Positions 41,676-51,225 of a stretch of 64,000 bases of DNA are shown here, piece after piece. Below the pieces are notes generated by a model that saw only the letters and a program-made list of their open reading frames with translations, was not told where the DNA came from and did not search any database. Source of the stretch: Saccharofermentans sp. (lineage in GTDB: Bacteria; Bacillota; Clostridia; Saccharofermentanales; Saccharofermentanaceae); NCBI GenBank assembly GCA_024691325.1, contig JAILNR010000038.1:95663-159662 (forward strand). The letters run 5' to 3'. Each line of letters begins with the position of its first letter. Within the stretch, counting starts at the first letter, position 1. A program made the translations under genes and the position numbers.

Positions 41676-43302
41676 TCAGCCTCTCTCGCTGACCACTGTA
41701 TTTGCACGGTCGTTAATGATACTGATAGTCTCATCAAGTGTTTTCTGATCTGCATAATATGCCTGGATATTTTCATTTGTTTGGGCAATTATATCCTGGG
41801 CGTTTAATGTAAATGCTGATTCTTTAACAGGAAATGGTAGCAGCCAAACATATACTGACACTCATCACCTATAAGATAAGAAACAAACTCTTTACAACCG
41901 TCAATGTTTGCTGACTGTGCGGATATTCCTACAGTCTCACAAACACGAGCTTCAGGACCACGTCCGTCTACTGAAGGGAATCCGAGAATTCTGGCGTCAT
42001 CTTGAGTGTATAGGTTGTAGTAATATGCATTACTAATGTTCACAACTATATTTACAGAAGTATTATCTTCAACATACGCAGATATATTACCAGTATCCGA
42101 CGAATCATCTGACACCTGTGCCGCAATATTCTTAGTATATTCTGCGATAGCTCTGAATGCTGCATTATCAAAATTAACATCAGTACCGGACATCGTCTGA
42201 TCAGATGATGAATCTATCAAGTTTTTGCACAAACTCAATCTGTCGAAGCTTCCATTGGGGTCAAATCCATTACAAGAACCATTCACATATTCCGCATACT
42301 GCTCGAAAGTAAATCCTTCCTGATCCGCTGCAAATGAACCGGCTTGAGCACATATACCGGATATGTCGAATGACAGAGGCAACTGACATACAGTTCCGTT
42401 ATTACTATAGGTATCAATTACATTTCTGAAATAATCGGTCTCACTTACATTGTTCTGAATATAATCACTTAAGTCCAAAAGATACTCGGGATTATTCAAA
42501 GCCGATACATCGTTTCCGTTCATGATAATATCAGGACCGTTACCAGTCATTATATCCATTGTAAGCTGGGTTGTAAGTTCGGCTGATGCGTTATTACTTG
42601 CTACTTCATACTCCTCATAAGTTGTATTGCTATTAACATTGTATTCCTGATAACCGAAATTAGATAAATCATATCTTGAATCATATGTGATGAAGTACTG
42701 ACTGCTGCTCTCATTAAACTTACTTACAGCTTCACACATAACAAAATCAAAAGAGCCGTTAAGACTTGCAATCTTAATCTCAGATTTACCGACATTAGGA
42801 TTTGATTCCGCCTTGTCCAGATGGATTATGTAAAACTGGGGCATTTCTCCCAAATAAGGATTAACAGCAGGAACTCGTGTCTCACCTGCAAGGAGAATGC
42901 TGCCATCTGAAATCATATAGGGCTTCATATCTGAAAGAACAGCCTTATTGGCATTGGATTGTGAGTAATACATGATCTCCGTCAAACTTCCCGTTGAAAG
43001 ATCTGCTGAAGAGACTGAATACTTACCCATTGCCACGAGACCATATCCATCAACATTGTACACATCGTAGTTATCAAGCCAGCTATAATCCTGAGAAGGA
43101 ACTGATGCAGTCATATTGTTGGTATCAAGCTCAACATAGACTTTACCATCACCATCAAGAAGACATGCCAATATCTTTCCATCACCCAGATCAATAAAAC
43201 CGTCATCCTGATAAACTATTGTATTAACACATGAAGTAGCATCGATAATGTCATAGACGCAATTATTACTCCTGTAACTGTTTTCTTTACAAGATTTTTC
43301 AT
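41676..43302 (-). pseudogene. Solute-binding lipoprotein gene broken by two frameshifts
   Basis: The true start is an ATG at 43302 with AAAGGAG upstream, encoding a signal peptide MKNLVKKTVTGVIIASMTLSML. The frame is lost near 43235; adding one base restores a lipobox LLSC and joins the mature part (CVNTIVYQDDGFIDLG). The mature part has a beta-rich N-terminal region and then a solute-binding fold (IKIASLNGSFDF..., GPDIIMNGND, LLDLSDYI). A second shift near 41833 splits GCYHF from PVKESAFTLN; again one missing base, in a TTT run, repairs it. No permease or ATPase genes are adjacent. Either a decayed gene or two sequencing errors. Confidence 0.75.
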
Positions 43303-43400
43303 AGAATTGCTCCTTTGAACATAGCATGCAAGTATAACAAACCTATCTGTTATATCTGTTGTGAAAACGAGGTAAAAATATAGGAATTACTATTACAACA

Positions 43401-43454
43401 TTGACATATACCCCCTGCAGGTATACCATTCCTATATACCCCCATAGGGTATAC
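43401..43454 (+). promoter_or_regulatory. Copper-operon promoter with two CsoR-type operators
   Basis: A perfect -35 TTGACA (43401-43406) is followed by two related palindromes: ATACCCCCTGCAGGTAT (43408-43424), lying between -35 and -10, and TATACCCCCATAGGGTATA (43435-43453). Both have the TACCC/GGGTA-type arms of known CsoR sites. The csoR gene starts 18 nt after the second one. Confidence 0.8.
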
Positions 43455-43471
43455 GAGAAAAGGAGGATCAT

Positions 43472-43780
43472 ATGCCCAAAGCAAATAAATCATGCCCTCA
43501 CTGCTCTCATAAAGACAGAAGTGAGAAGGAAATCAAAGACCTAACCACACGCCTCAACCGCATAGAAGGTCAGATAAGGGGCATACACAAGATGATCGAA
43601 GATGGTGCCTACTGTGTCGATGTTTTAAATCAAGTTAATGCCGCAAGATGCTCTCTTAACTCCTTTTCGAAAGTGCTGCTTGCAAGTCACATTAAGTCCT
43701 GTGTAAAGGATGATGTAAGGAACGGATCCGAGGAAAAAATAGATGAGCTCGTTGCGCTTTTGCAGAAGATGATGAAGTAA
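43472..43780 (+). CDS. csoR: Copper-sensing repressor CsoR
   Basis: 102 residues, all-helical metal-sensing repressor. Visible are DLTTRLNRIEGQIRGIHKMIEDGAYCVDVLNQ and the ligand set: cysteine in YCVDV, then histidine and cysteine in ASHIKSC, the Cu(I) site of CsoR. An extra N-terminal CPHCSH pair could be another metal site. It lies directly upstream of copA (3 nt gap) and its own operators lie upstream, so it represses both genes until Cu(I) binds. Confidence 0.93.
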   Translation: MPKANKSCPHCSHKDRSEKEIKDLTTRLNRIEGQIRGIHKMIEDGAYCVDVLNQVNAARCSLNSFSKVLLASHIKSCVKDDVRNGSEEKIDELVALLQKMMK

Positions 43781-43783
43781 GTT

Positions 43784-46264
43784 ATGGCCAGGTACGATGT
43801 AACAGGCATGAGTTGTGCCGCGTGTCAGGCACATGTCGAGAAGGCGGTGAACAAAGTTCCCGGCGTAAGTTCCTGCTCTGTCTCCCTTCTTACAAACTCG
43901 ATGACAGTAGAAGGAAGTGCTTCAAGCGAGAGCATCATTAAAGCGGTCGAGAGTGCGGGTTACGGAGCCTCATTGGCAGAAGCTGTAAACACACCCCGGA
44001 AAACATCTCTTGAGAATAAGGAATTACCTGTCCTTAAGAACAGACTCATAAGTTCCGTGCTGATACTTCTTATCCTTATGTACTTCTCCATGGGAGTACA
44101 TATGTGGGGATGGCCCGCCCCTACCATCATCGGGCACAGCATGATGGCATCCGGTATTGTCCAGATGCTTCTTTCAGGAATCATCATGGTAATTAATCAG
44201 AAGTTTTTCATAAGCGGATTTAAGGCTGCAATACATGGAGCCCCTAATATGGATACGCTTGTTGCAATGGGATCTGGCGTATCTTTCCTATATAGTGTTT
44301 ACAATCTCATTATTATGAGTGATCCCGAATGCGATGCTTCTATGGAGACTCTGTACTTCGAATCAGCCGCCATGATCGTCACACTGATAACCATAGGAAA
44401 ACTTCTCGAATCAATATCAAAAGGACGCACAACCAACGCCCTTAAGGCTCTTATGGATCTTGCTCCGCAAAGTGCAACAGTTATACGCAACGAAGCTGAA
44501 GTTACTATTCCAATCGATGAAGTTGCTGCCGGAGATATATTTATAGTTAAACCCGGCGACAAGATTCCCGTTGACGGGGTTATCATCGAAGGCATGAGCG
44601 CTGTAAACGAATCAGCACTTACCGGTGAATCAATTCCTGTAGATAAAGAGTTCGGAGACAAAGTATCTGCGGCAACCATCAATGCATCAGGATACTTAAG
44701 ATGCGAGGCAACCAGAGTCGGTGAAGATACGACTCTATCGCAGATAATAAAAATGGTAAGCGATTCAGCCGCAACTAAGGCACCTATAGCAAGAACTGCC
44801 GATAAGATAGCGGGCATCTTCGTACCGGCAGTGCTTGTCATCGCTGTCATTGTAATTTCCATTTGGCTTATATCAGGACATGATCTTAACTTTGCACTCA
44901 CCAGAGGCATTGCTGTTCTGGTCGTAAGCTGCCCGTGTGCGTTAGGTCTTGCAACACCTGTTGCTATCATGGCAGGAAATGGTCTTGGTGCCGGGAACGG
45001 AATACTGTTCAAGACATCCGAAGCATTGGAGCAGACCGGAAAGATATCGATAGTAGCTTTGGATAAGACAGGAACTGTAACAAAAGGTGAACCGTCAGTT
45101 ACAGACGTTCTCCCCGCTTCAGGATTTGATAAGGATGAGATGATTAAGATAGCCGCAAGTCTTGAAAGCAAATCAGAACACCCGCTTGCTAAAGCTATAG
45201 TTTCTTATGCCAAAGAAACGGTTGAATGTACCGGTTTTACTGCAATTCCCGGCAAGGGACTTACGGGCACTATTAACGGCGCGAACGTATCAGGTGGAAA
45301 CAAAGACTACATAACCGGTATTGTAACTGTTCCCGATAATGCAGTTTATGAATCAGTTAAGCTTGCGAATGAAGGTAAGACTCCCCTGTTCTTTGCCTAT
45401 GACGGTAAATTTATGGGATTGATCGCTGTAGCCGATACGATTAAAGATGAAGCAGCTAAGGCAATTGAAGAACTTCATAACATGGGAATTAAGACAGTTA
45501 TGCTTACAGGAGATAATGCAAGAACTGCAAAATCTATCGCTTCCAAAGCAGGCGTCGATCAGATAGTAGCCGGAGTTCTTCCCGAAGGCAAAAACAAAGT
45601 GATCAATGAGCTTAAGAAATATGGTAAAGTCGCGATGGTCGGTGACGGAATCAACGATGCCCCTGCCCTCACAAGTGCCGATATAGGTATTGCTATCGGA
45701 GCCGGAACAGATGTGGCTATTGAAGCCGCAGATGTGGTACTCGTTAAGTCCAGACTTACTGACGTGCCTGCTGCTATCAGACTTTCAAGAAGAACCGTTA
45801 CTATAATTCACGAGAATCTGTTCTGGGCCTTCATATATAACATTCTTCTTATACCGGTTGCTGCAGGCGCACTCTATGGACTTAACATAGTGATGAAGCC
45901 CGTAATGGGAGCGGCAGCGATGAGCATCTCAAGCTTAACGGTATGCATGAATGCTTTAAGGATCAACCTTTTCGATGTGTTCTCAACAAGACGCGATAAG
46001 AGTTTAAGCAAAACAGCGGATTTACCGCAGGAAATATCAGGAGGAACCACTATGGCAACAAAGACAATCAGTATCGAAGGCATGATGTGCAAGCACTGCG
46101 AGAAAGCAGTTAGAAATGCGCTTATGGATATCCCTGGAGTTGTAACGGCAGAAGCTTCACATGAAGAAGGAACCGCAAAGGTGGAACTCGACGGAGATGT
46201 CTCGGACGAGATGCTTACTAAGACAATAACTGATCTTGAATATAAAGTAACAGGTATTAAGTAA
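43784..46264 (+). CDS. copA: Copper-exporting P1B-type ATPase with C-terminal HMA domain
   Basis: 826 residues. N-terminal metal-binding domain GMSCAACQAHV (about 8-66), membrane helices, the CPC motif SCPCALGLATP, phosphorylation DKTGT, TGES loop, HP motif (SEHPLAKA) and GDGINDAPAL: the Cu(I) exporter CopA. Unlike most CopA proteins, it carries a second HMA domain at the C-terminus (MATKTISIEGMMCKHCEKAVR). That domain has its own ATG with AGGAGG 7 nt upstream, so it may also be made as a free chaperone. CsoR-regulated. It ends directly against the convergent gene at 46265. Confidence 0.94.
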   Translation: MARYDVTGMSCAACQAHVEKAVNKVPGVSSCSVSLLTNSMTVEGSASSESIIKAVESAGYGASLAEAVNTPRKTSLENKELPVLKNRLISSVLILLILMYFSMGVHMWGWPAPTIIGHSMMASGIVQMLLSGIIMVINQKFFISGFKAAIHGAPNMDTLVAMGSGVSFLYSVYNLIIMSDPECDASMETLYFESAAMIVTLITIGKLLESISKGRTTNALKALMDLAPQSATVIRNEAEVTIPIDEVAAGDIFIVKPGDKIPVDGVIIEGMSAVNESALTGESIPVDKEFGDKVSAATINASGYLRCEATRVGEDTTLSQIIKMVSDSAATKAPIARTADKIAGIFVPAVLVIAVIVISIWLISGHDLNFALTRGIAVLVVSCPCALGLATPVAIMAGNGLGAGNGILFKTSEALEQTGKISIVALDKTGTVTKGEPSVTDVLPASGFDKDEMIKIAASLESKSEHPLAKAIVSYAKETVECTGFTAIPGKGLTGTINGANVSGGNKDYITGIVTVPDNAVYESVKLANEGKTPLFFAYDGKFMGLIAVADTIKDEAAKAIEELHNMGIKTVMLTGDNARTAKSIASKAGVDQIVAGVLPEGKNKVINELKKYGKVAMVGDGINDAPALTSADIGIAIGAGTDVAIEAADVVLVKSRLTDVPAAIRLSRRTVTIIHENLFWAFIYNILLIPVAAGALYGLNIVMKPVMGAAAMSISSLTVCMNALRINLFDVFSTRRDKSLSKTADLPQEISGGTTMATKTISIEGMMCKHCEKAVRNALMDIPGVVTAEASHEEGTAKVELDGDVSDEMLTKTITDLEYKVTGIK
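46052..46264 (+). CDS. Nested CopZ-like copper chaperone inside copA (internal start)
   Basis: An in-frame ATG at 46052 (codon 757 of copA) is preceded by AGGAGG (46039-46044) at the ideal 7-nt spacing. Translation from it would give a 70-residue HMA protein with the MMCKHC copper site, the size and fold of CopZ. Whether it is translated separately is inference; the site could also be chance, but such a match inside a coding region is striking. Confidence 0.55.
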   Translation: MATKTISIEGMMCKHCEKAVRNALMDIPGVVTAEASHEEGTAKVELDGDVSDEMLTKTITDLEYKVTGIK

Positions 46265-49144
46265 TTACTTAGGAATCTCGATGATCATGTATTCGCCGGG
46301 CTGCAGGATCTGACGGAGTCCAAGATAGTTCAAATCTCTTTGAATCAGAAGATGACCGTCTGCCGAATATCTGCTGTAGGTACCGACAGAAGTATCGTAG
46401 GCATCGCTTTGTGTCATGAACTGCTGGAAAGAATCCGAGTGGTTGGAAACAATAAGGTAGATGCTGTTAACACCGTCTATCAGTATGGTGTCGCATGCCT
46501 CGTTAAAAGCTTCAGCAGTCTGTGCTGAGTTCGCATCAACCGGATCCATAGTCTCGCAATACATAATGCTTCCACCCATCAAAGGACGGAGTGTAGATAT
46601 GATCTGACCGATATCCGTATCAGAGTCGACCATGATGAGATCTGAGAATTCCGACTCGCTGTTGATAATAGCAGATACGATATCCGCTGCATCATAATCT
46701 ACACTGTCAAAATCAAACGATAAAGAACAGATGAACTCGCCTCCATCCGTTCCGCCTCGTGAAGCAGACCTGGGCACACCGTATCTTGCAGCCTCAAATG
46801 CATTGTAAGCGCACTGTGCGAAAGGCAAAGATGCAATAGTTCCGTCTTCAAGCTCCACCGTGTCCGGTGTGACAATAACAGAAGATGCATGCCTGTCGGC
46901 ATTAGATAACATAACTCCGCCTGTGTACTCCATACCGTCAACAAAGACGATACTGTCTTTAATATCGATATAGAAAGGCGACTTCGCGAAAAGCCCCATA
47001 ACATAAGTGACATACGCACCCTTCTGGAAGTCAGTCGGGAACATTCCTTCAGAATCACATATCTCGAGATAGATAGTATCAAACTGCCTGTTCCAAGGGA
47101 GCGCAGTACCGTTATCTATTCTCCTCTTTCCATATTCGTTCGATACAGAACCGCACAAATATCCGAGGAAATTATCAACATCACTCTGAGTTATGGAAGG
47201 ACCGAACACGATCCACGGATTAGCATTTGAATTCTTTGAAAGCTGCAGCGCACTCTCAAGCGAATCAGAACTGACGCCATAGTACACATCATTACTGAAA
47301 CCGTTGATTCCCGGATTCATGTTCTCAAACCTTAATGCCGAAGGAGAACTTGAAGCAATCGTTTCAATAAACTCGGGCTGCACCGTATTAATATCATATC
47401 TGTCGAGACCTACATATATGCTGTTGATATTAACAACGGCATCTCCTGAGAACGCTATATTAAGCCTTATAGATTCGTCAGAAAGCATAGATTCAGTAAC
47501 GGCAAATACATAAGTTAAAGTAACATCTCTATCCGGTACCGCATAATTGTTCATACCGACAGAACCGAATGTCTGTCCTTCAAGCCATATGCTGACAGGA
47601 AGCCCGTCAACAGATGACGACATATTGACTTCGATTCTGTAGAAAAGATTTCTCTCGAACAAAGTTGACGTCGCGCCCGGAAGAATACGTGATACGGCGT
47701 GCTGTTCTTCACCCGTTCCGATAACACTTACTCCCGCAAACTGGGAGATCATATTCGTATCGCCAACGGTCTGCCATGAATCAACATCAACGGTAGAATA
47801 TTTAAACTGACAGATATCACCTTCAAGTATTGTCTCATCAGCAATCGGAGTATCCACTTCAAGAGCGGATAAAAGATATGAGACATAAAGATTATTTCCG
47901 CTTTTGATAATAAAACGGGAATCGTCATAAGAAAGCAGTTCCTCAGTCGCTATACTTGAGTATCCCAGCGAATCAACATATGAATCTGAAAATGATACAT
48001 AGTAAGCCTGCTTGTCAGATGCAACAGCCAATACGCTATCTATTCCGCACGGACAAATACTGATAGGCTCAATCGATGAGACATCACATGAAGTAACCGT
48101 ACCGCCATAATCCATTTCAACTTTTAAAATTCTGCCGTAACCTGTGAGAATATAGAATACATCTGAAAACGCTTTTACATCAATTATTCTGTCACCCTCT
48201 ACCATGTAATCCTGAACATCTGTTAATTCATTAACGAAGATATTGTTTCTTGTTGTATAGACGCGGTTACCTTCAGCAATAACAGTAAATCCGTGTCCTG
48301 AAACGACAAAATCGGCGTTGATGTCAGCCGTAAACGAAAGAGTCTGATTGCCGATCGTATATACGGTGCCGTCTGACAGGAAAACATCTGTCGTACCCCC
48401 GATAACAGAAATAAAGTTGGCAGTAATCTCTGTAGGAAGAAACAGCTCCACCATGAGTTCAAATGATGAATTATCTACGGAAACATAGATATTGCCGTTA
48501 GTTGTAACAGCGTAAATATTGATCCCGTCAATGCAGATATCCGAGACAACTTCTTCTATCGGAACAAGTTCCGGAGATACAGACGCATTCGCGATAATCT
48601 TTCCTTCCTGCGTAAGGAAATAAAGAATTCCCTGATTATTGAGAGTCTTAACAACAGGGTCGTTAAGCCAATAGGCATTGGAGTCACCCAAAAAAACCGG
48701 ATTAGAGAATCTGGTGTAGTCAAATCCCATTACATTTCCGCTGTAGCGTATGCCCATATTCCCGTCCGCATCGATATTAAGGACATTGACACTGCCGGTC
48801 TGAATATCAGAAAAGACCGCAGCGTCCTCGGGATTAAAATATATGTAATTACCCGATGCTTCCTTGACCTGGGCAGACAGACATATATCCTGATTACTGA
48901 AGAACGGGTCACTTATAAGGTTCGCGTCAGGAATATCAAGAATATTAATACCTACACCCTCTGTCCTTCCGGCTGTAACATCAGCAGATATCCTTATTCT
49001 GGGAAGCTCGGATCTTGCACCAAAGACTCCGAGCAAAGACAGGAGCAAAAGCGAGACGGAAAAAATAATACCGACCAATACAATGACAAATACAATACGT
49101 CTTTTATGAAGGTCACCGTATCTGAATCTGTCGAGCTTATTCAT
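46265..49144 (-). CDS. Large membrane-anchored extracellular protein
   Basis: 959 residues. A basic start (MNKLDRFRYGDLHKRR) and one membrane helix at about 18-42 place the rest outside the cell. Residues about 60-430 are repetitive and beta-rich with spaced hydrophobic strands, possibly a propeller. About 480-590 resembles a beta-sandwich. The remainder (LRFENMNPGING..., WIVFGPSITQSDVDNFLGYL, EYGKRR, IYLEICDSEG) recalls the barrel of family GH51 glycosidases, but the usual GNE acid/base motif is not clear. No catalytic function is asserted. It overlaps the CPBP protease gene by 4 nt, so the two are co-translated. Confidence 0.6.
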   Translation of the reverse strand: MNKLDRFRYGDLHKRRIVFVIVLVGIIFSVSLLLLSLLGVFGARSELPRIRISADVTAGRTEGVGINILDIPDANLISDPFFSNQDICLSAQVKEASGNYIYFNPEDAAVFSDIQTGSVNVLNIDADGNMGIRYSGNVMGFDYTRFSNPVFLGDSNAYWLNDPVVKTLNNQGILYFLTQEGKIIANASVSPELVPIEEVVSDICIDGINIYAVTTNGNIYVSVDNSSFELMVELFLPTEITANFISVIGGTTDVFLSDGTVYTIGNQTLSFTADINADFVVSGHGFTVIAEGNRVYTTRNNIFVNELTDVQDYMVEGDRIIDVKAFSDVFYILTGYGRILKVEMDYGGTVTSCDVSSIEPISICPCGIDSVLAVASDKQAYYVSFSDSYVDSLGYSSIATEELLSYDDSRFIIKSGNNLYVSYLLSALEVDTPIADETILEGDICQFKYSTVDVDSWQTVGDTNMISQFAGVSVIGTGEEQHAVSRILPGATSTLFERNLFYRIEVNMSSSVDGLPVSIWLEGQTFGSVGMNNYAVPDRDVTLTYVFAVTESMLSDESIRLNIAFSGDAVVNINSIYVGLDRYDINTVQPEFIETIASSSPSALRFENMNPGINGFSNDVYYGVSSDSLESALQLSKNSNANPWIVFGPSITQSDVDNFLGYLCGSVSNEYGKRRIDNGTALPWNRQFDTIYLEICDSEGMFPTDFQKGAYVTYVMGLFAKSPFYIDIKDSIVFVDGMEYTGGVMLSNADRHASSVIVTPDTVELEDGTIASLPFAQCAYNAFEAARYGVPRSASRGGTDGGEFICSLSFDFDSVDYDAADIVSAIINSESEFSDLIMVDSDTDIGQIISTLRPLMGGSIMYCETMDPVDANSAQTAEAFNEACDTILIDGVNSIYLIVSNHSDSFQQFMTQSDAYDTSVGTYSRYSADGHLLIQRDLNYLGLRQILQPGEYMIIEIPK

Positions 49145-50007
49145 ACGGCTACTTCCCCTTCACTTCTTTTCTGCTTATAAGACTTCCCGAGAAGTATTAC
49201 GGCCGCTGTTGCAGGAAGTATGCATACGAATTCCGTTAAAGTGAACACACCTATAGCATCACTAAGGAAAGAGCCTCTATTGCCGAACATACCGCTGTCA
49301 ATAAGACTGAATAAACCCGATCCCATAATATTGAATACCGCATGCACAAGATACGACACCCACACAGATCCCGAGAATTCATATACAAGCGCCAATACCA
49401 TACCGCAGATAAGTGCGTATCCTATATGGATCGATATCCCGTGAAGTATGCCGAATATCAACGAGGACACCACCATGGATACAACTACATTAAACCTTCC
49501 TCTAAGCTCACCGTAAACAGCCCCGCGAAAAGCTAACTCCTCAGCTAACGGGGCAATTAAAGATGACCCTATAAAATCAAGTGCAATATCCCATAAAGGT
49601 ACTGAAGTCTTGGAAACCTCAGTGAATCTGTCCATATGCTCATCGTATTGCACGAGTTCATCCTGTACAGAAGTAAACACAAGCGATATCTGCTGTGCCG
49701 CGATCATATAAAGCGTTACAAGGCCCAACAAGCCGAACGCTATTACAACTGCAATTAAAAGATGTGTGCCTTCAGGGCGGTTAAACTTAACAAGCTTTTC
49801 CCGTTTGTATGAACGTATAAAGTGATAAAGAACAAATACGCCTACGCAGGTAACAGAGCAAACTGTAGTGAACAGCCCGTCATATACATCCCTGTTAATC
49901 GAGAATACAAAGAAAATAATCTCAAACGATAACTGAACGATTACGAATAGAAATGCAGCAAGACAGGTTCTGAAAATAACACCCAGATAATCAAAGGCCT
50001 TATCCAT
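49141..50007 (-). CDS. CPBP-family intramembrane protease
   Basis: 288 residues with about seven or eight membrane helices. The CPBP/Abi motif is present as EELAFRGAVYGELR (EExxxR) near residue 160 and a histidine motif in FGILHGISIH near 190, with a further asparagine-containing helix (HAVFNIMGSG). These mark a metal-dependent protease inside the membrane; family members process peptides or signal proteins. It is coupled to the 959-residue protein gene downstream and lies 6 nt after the 129-residue DUF1292-like gene. Confidence 0.85.
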   Translation of the reverse strand: MDKAFDYLGVIFRTCLAAFLFVIVQLSFEIIFFVFSINRDVYDGLFTTVCSVTCVGVFVLYHFIRSYKREKLVKFNRPEGTHLLIAVVIAFGLLGLVTLYMIAAQQISLVFTSVQDELVQYDEHMDRFTEVSKTSVPLWDIALDFIGSSLIAPLAEELAFRGAVYGELRGRFNVVVSMVVSSLIFGILHGISIHIGYALICGMVLALVYEFSGSVWVSYLVHAVFNIMGSGLFSLIDSGMFGNRGSFLSDAIGVFTLTEFVCILPATAAVILLGKSYKQKRSEGEVAV

Positions 50008-50013
50008 GGATTC

Positions 50014-50403
50014 TTATCTCACTCCAACCCTGCGCTGCCTTCCAGGTGCATCCGAATCATAATAACGGCGCATAAATACTGAGAAAGCAACCTCAAGCTC
50101 ATTCTTATCTCTTATCGAGATGAATATCTGATCTCCCTTCTCATTGAACTGGGTCTCCATGATAACAAGTTCAGGGTTATCATGATTACCGTTATCAGGA
50201 GCATAATTGCTCATAACAATATACTCCTTCTCCTTATAGAAGAAGTCATCAACAACAGACAGAAAGTAATCCTTGTTGGTGGATACATCACGAATAGCGA
50301 TAAGCTCATCAGATGCTCCGGTCTTCTTACGGGTTATGAAAGGAGTCTTATCTCTGATCCCGAGGATACTTCTTATAAAACCGTTCCGTTGATTGGTTTT
50401 CAT
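50014..50403 (-). CDS. DUF1292-like protein
   Basis: 129 residues, mostly polar with no membrane segment. The region DELIAIRDVSTNKDYFLSVVDDFFYKEKEYIVM resembles the DUF1292 (YrzB) core, suggesting a paralogue of the next gene upstream. The role of DUF1292 is unknown. Its start overlaps the upstream stop by one base (TAATG), so the two are coupled. The C-terminus is rich in arginine. Confidence 0.6.
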   Translation of the reverse strand: MKTNQRNGFIRSILGIRDKTPFITRKKTGASDELIAIRDVSTNKDYFLSVVDDFFYKEKEYIVMSNYAPDNGNHDNPELVIMETQFNEKGDQIFISIRDKNELEVAFSVFMRRYYDSDAPGRQRRVGVR

Positions 50404-50681
50404 TATGCTTCGGAGTCGTCGTCCTCATCAAGCTCTGCTTCACACAGAGCATCATAATAATCATATATCTCATCCTCTTCACTCTCATCGAGGGACTGAA
50501 GAAGAATATCCTCGCCCTCCTCGAGTTCCTCAAGGATAACGAGCTGTGCATCATCGTCATTCTCAGCAAGTGTGAGAAGAACGCTGAAGAACCTCTCGTC
50601 CTTATCAAAACGGTCGATCAAACGAAGCTTAACTTCCTCACCGCTTTCTTCATCGATTAAAGTAATGATATCTTCATCCAT
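50403..50681 (-). CDS. DUF1292 / YrzB-family protein
   Basis: 92 residues, strongly acidic, with the DUF1292 core DIITLIDEESGEEVKLRLIDRFDKDERFFSVLL. In many Bacillota this gene follows ireB and ruvX, exactly as here. Function unknown. Stop overlaps the downstream DUF1292-like gene. Confidence 0.85.
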   Translation of the reverse strand: MDEDIITLIDEESGEEVKLRLIDRFDKDERFFSVLLTLAENDDDAQLVILEELEEGEDILLQSLDESEEDEIYDYYDALCEAELDEDDDSEA

Positions 50682-50729
50682 ATTAGTATCTCCCTTTTAT
50701 TTTTAAAAATTATAGCATATTAGTTTATT

Positions 50730-51155
50730 TTAACGCAGTGTCTCAAGATAATCCGATAAAATAATCTCTGCGGCTACCTGGTCAATGACGCTCTTTTGCT
50801 TCTTTGATGATCTTCCCACATCATGCATAAACCTTGATGCAAGCACCGTGGTAAAGCGCTCATCCTTCATGACAGGCTTTATTCCCGTGACATCCTCTAT
50901 CTTCTGTCCGAATGCTATCGCAGCCTCTTCGGTATGGGATACCGTTCCGTCAGTTCTTGACGGCTTACCCAGAATTATCCCGGTTACATTCTTCTGCTTT
51001 ACGATCTCGGCAATCCTTGAGACTGCCCATGAGTCATCCTGTCCGTTCCAGTTTACTGTCTCGAATCCGCTTGCCGTTATCCACAGCTCATCGGACAGGG
51101 CAACACCGATATGCTTCATACCGAAGTCGATACCCATTATTCTTCCTTTTGACAT
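50730..51155 (-). CDS. ruvX: Holliday-junction resolvase-like RuvX (YqgF)
   Basis: 141 residues from the ATG at 51155, chosen for the GAGAGG before it. RNase H-like fold with GIDFGMKHIGVALSD at the start, GKPSRTDGTVSHTEE, DERFTTVLA and late DQVAAEIILSDYL. It is thought to act in pre-16S rRNA end processing. It follows ireB after a terminator, in the conserved ireB-ruvX-DUF1292 order. Confidence 0.92.
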   Translation of the reverse strand: MSKGRIMGIDFGMKHIGVALSDELWITASGFETVNWNGQDDSWAVSRIAEIVKQKNVTGIILGKPSRTDGTVSHTEEAAIAFGQKIEDVTGIKPVMKDERFTTVLASRFMHDVGRSSKKQKSVIDQVAAEIILSDYLETLR

Positions 51156-51171
51156 ACTAACCTCTCTTAAC

Positions 51172-51204
51172 AAAAAAGCGGCACAGTCATACCATGTGCC
51201 GCTT
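51172..51204 (-). terminator. Terminator after ireB
   Basis: Stem AAGCGGCACA/TGTGCCGCTT with a 13-nt loop, followed by six Ts on the minus strand. It overlaps the ruvX leader, so ruvX may partly depend on read-through. Confidence 0.8.
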
Positions 51205-51225
51205 ATAATCCATAAAAACTGTTAC

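Noticed and set aside
44299..45171. 290-codon minus-strand frame inside copA
   Set aside because: Antisense shadow of copA; the copA motifs fix the coding strand.
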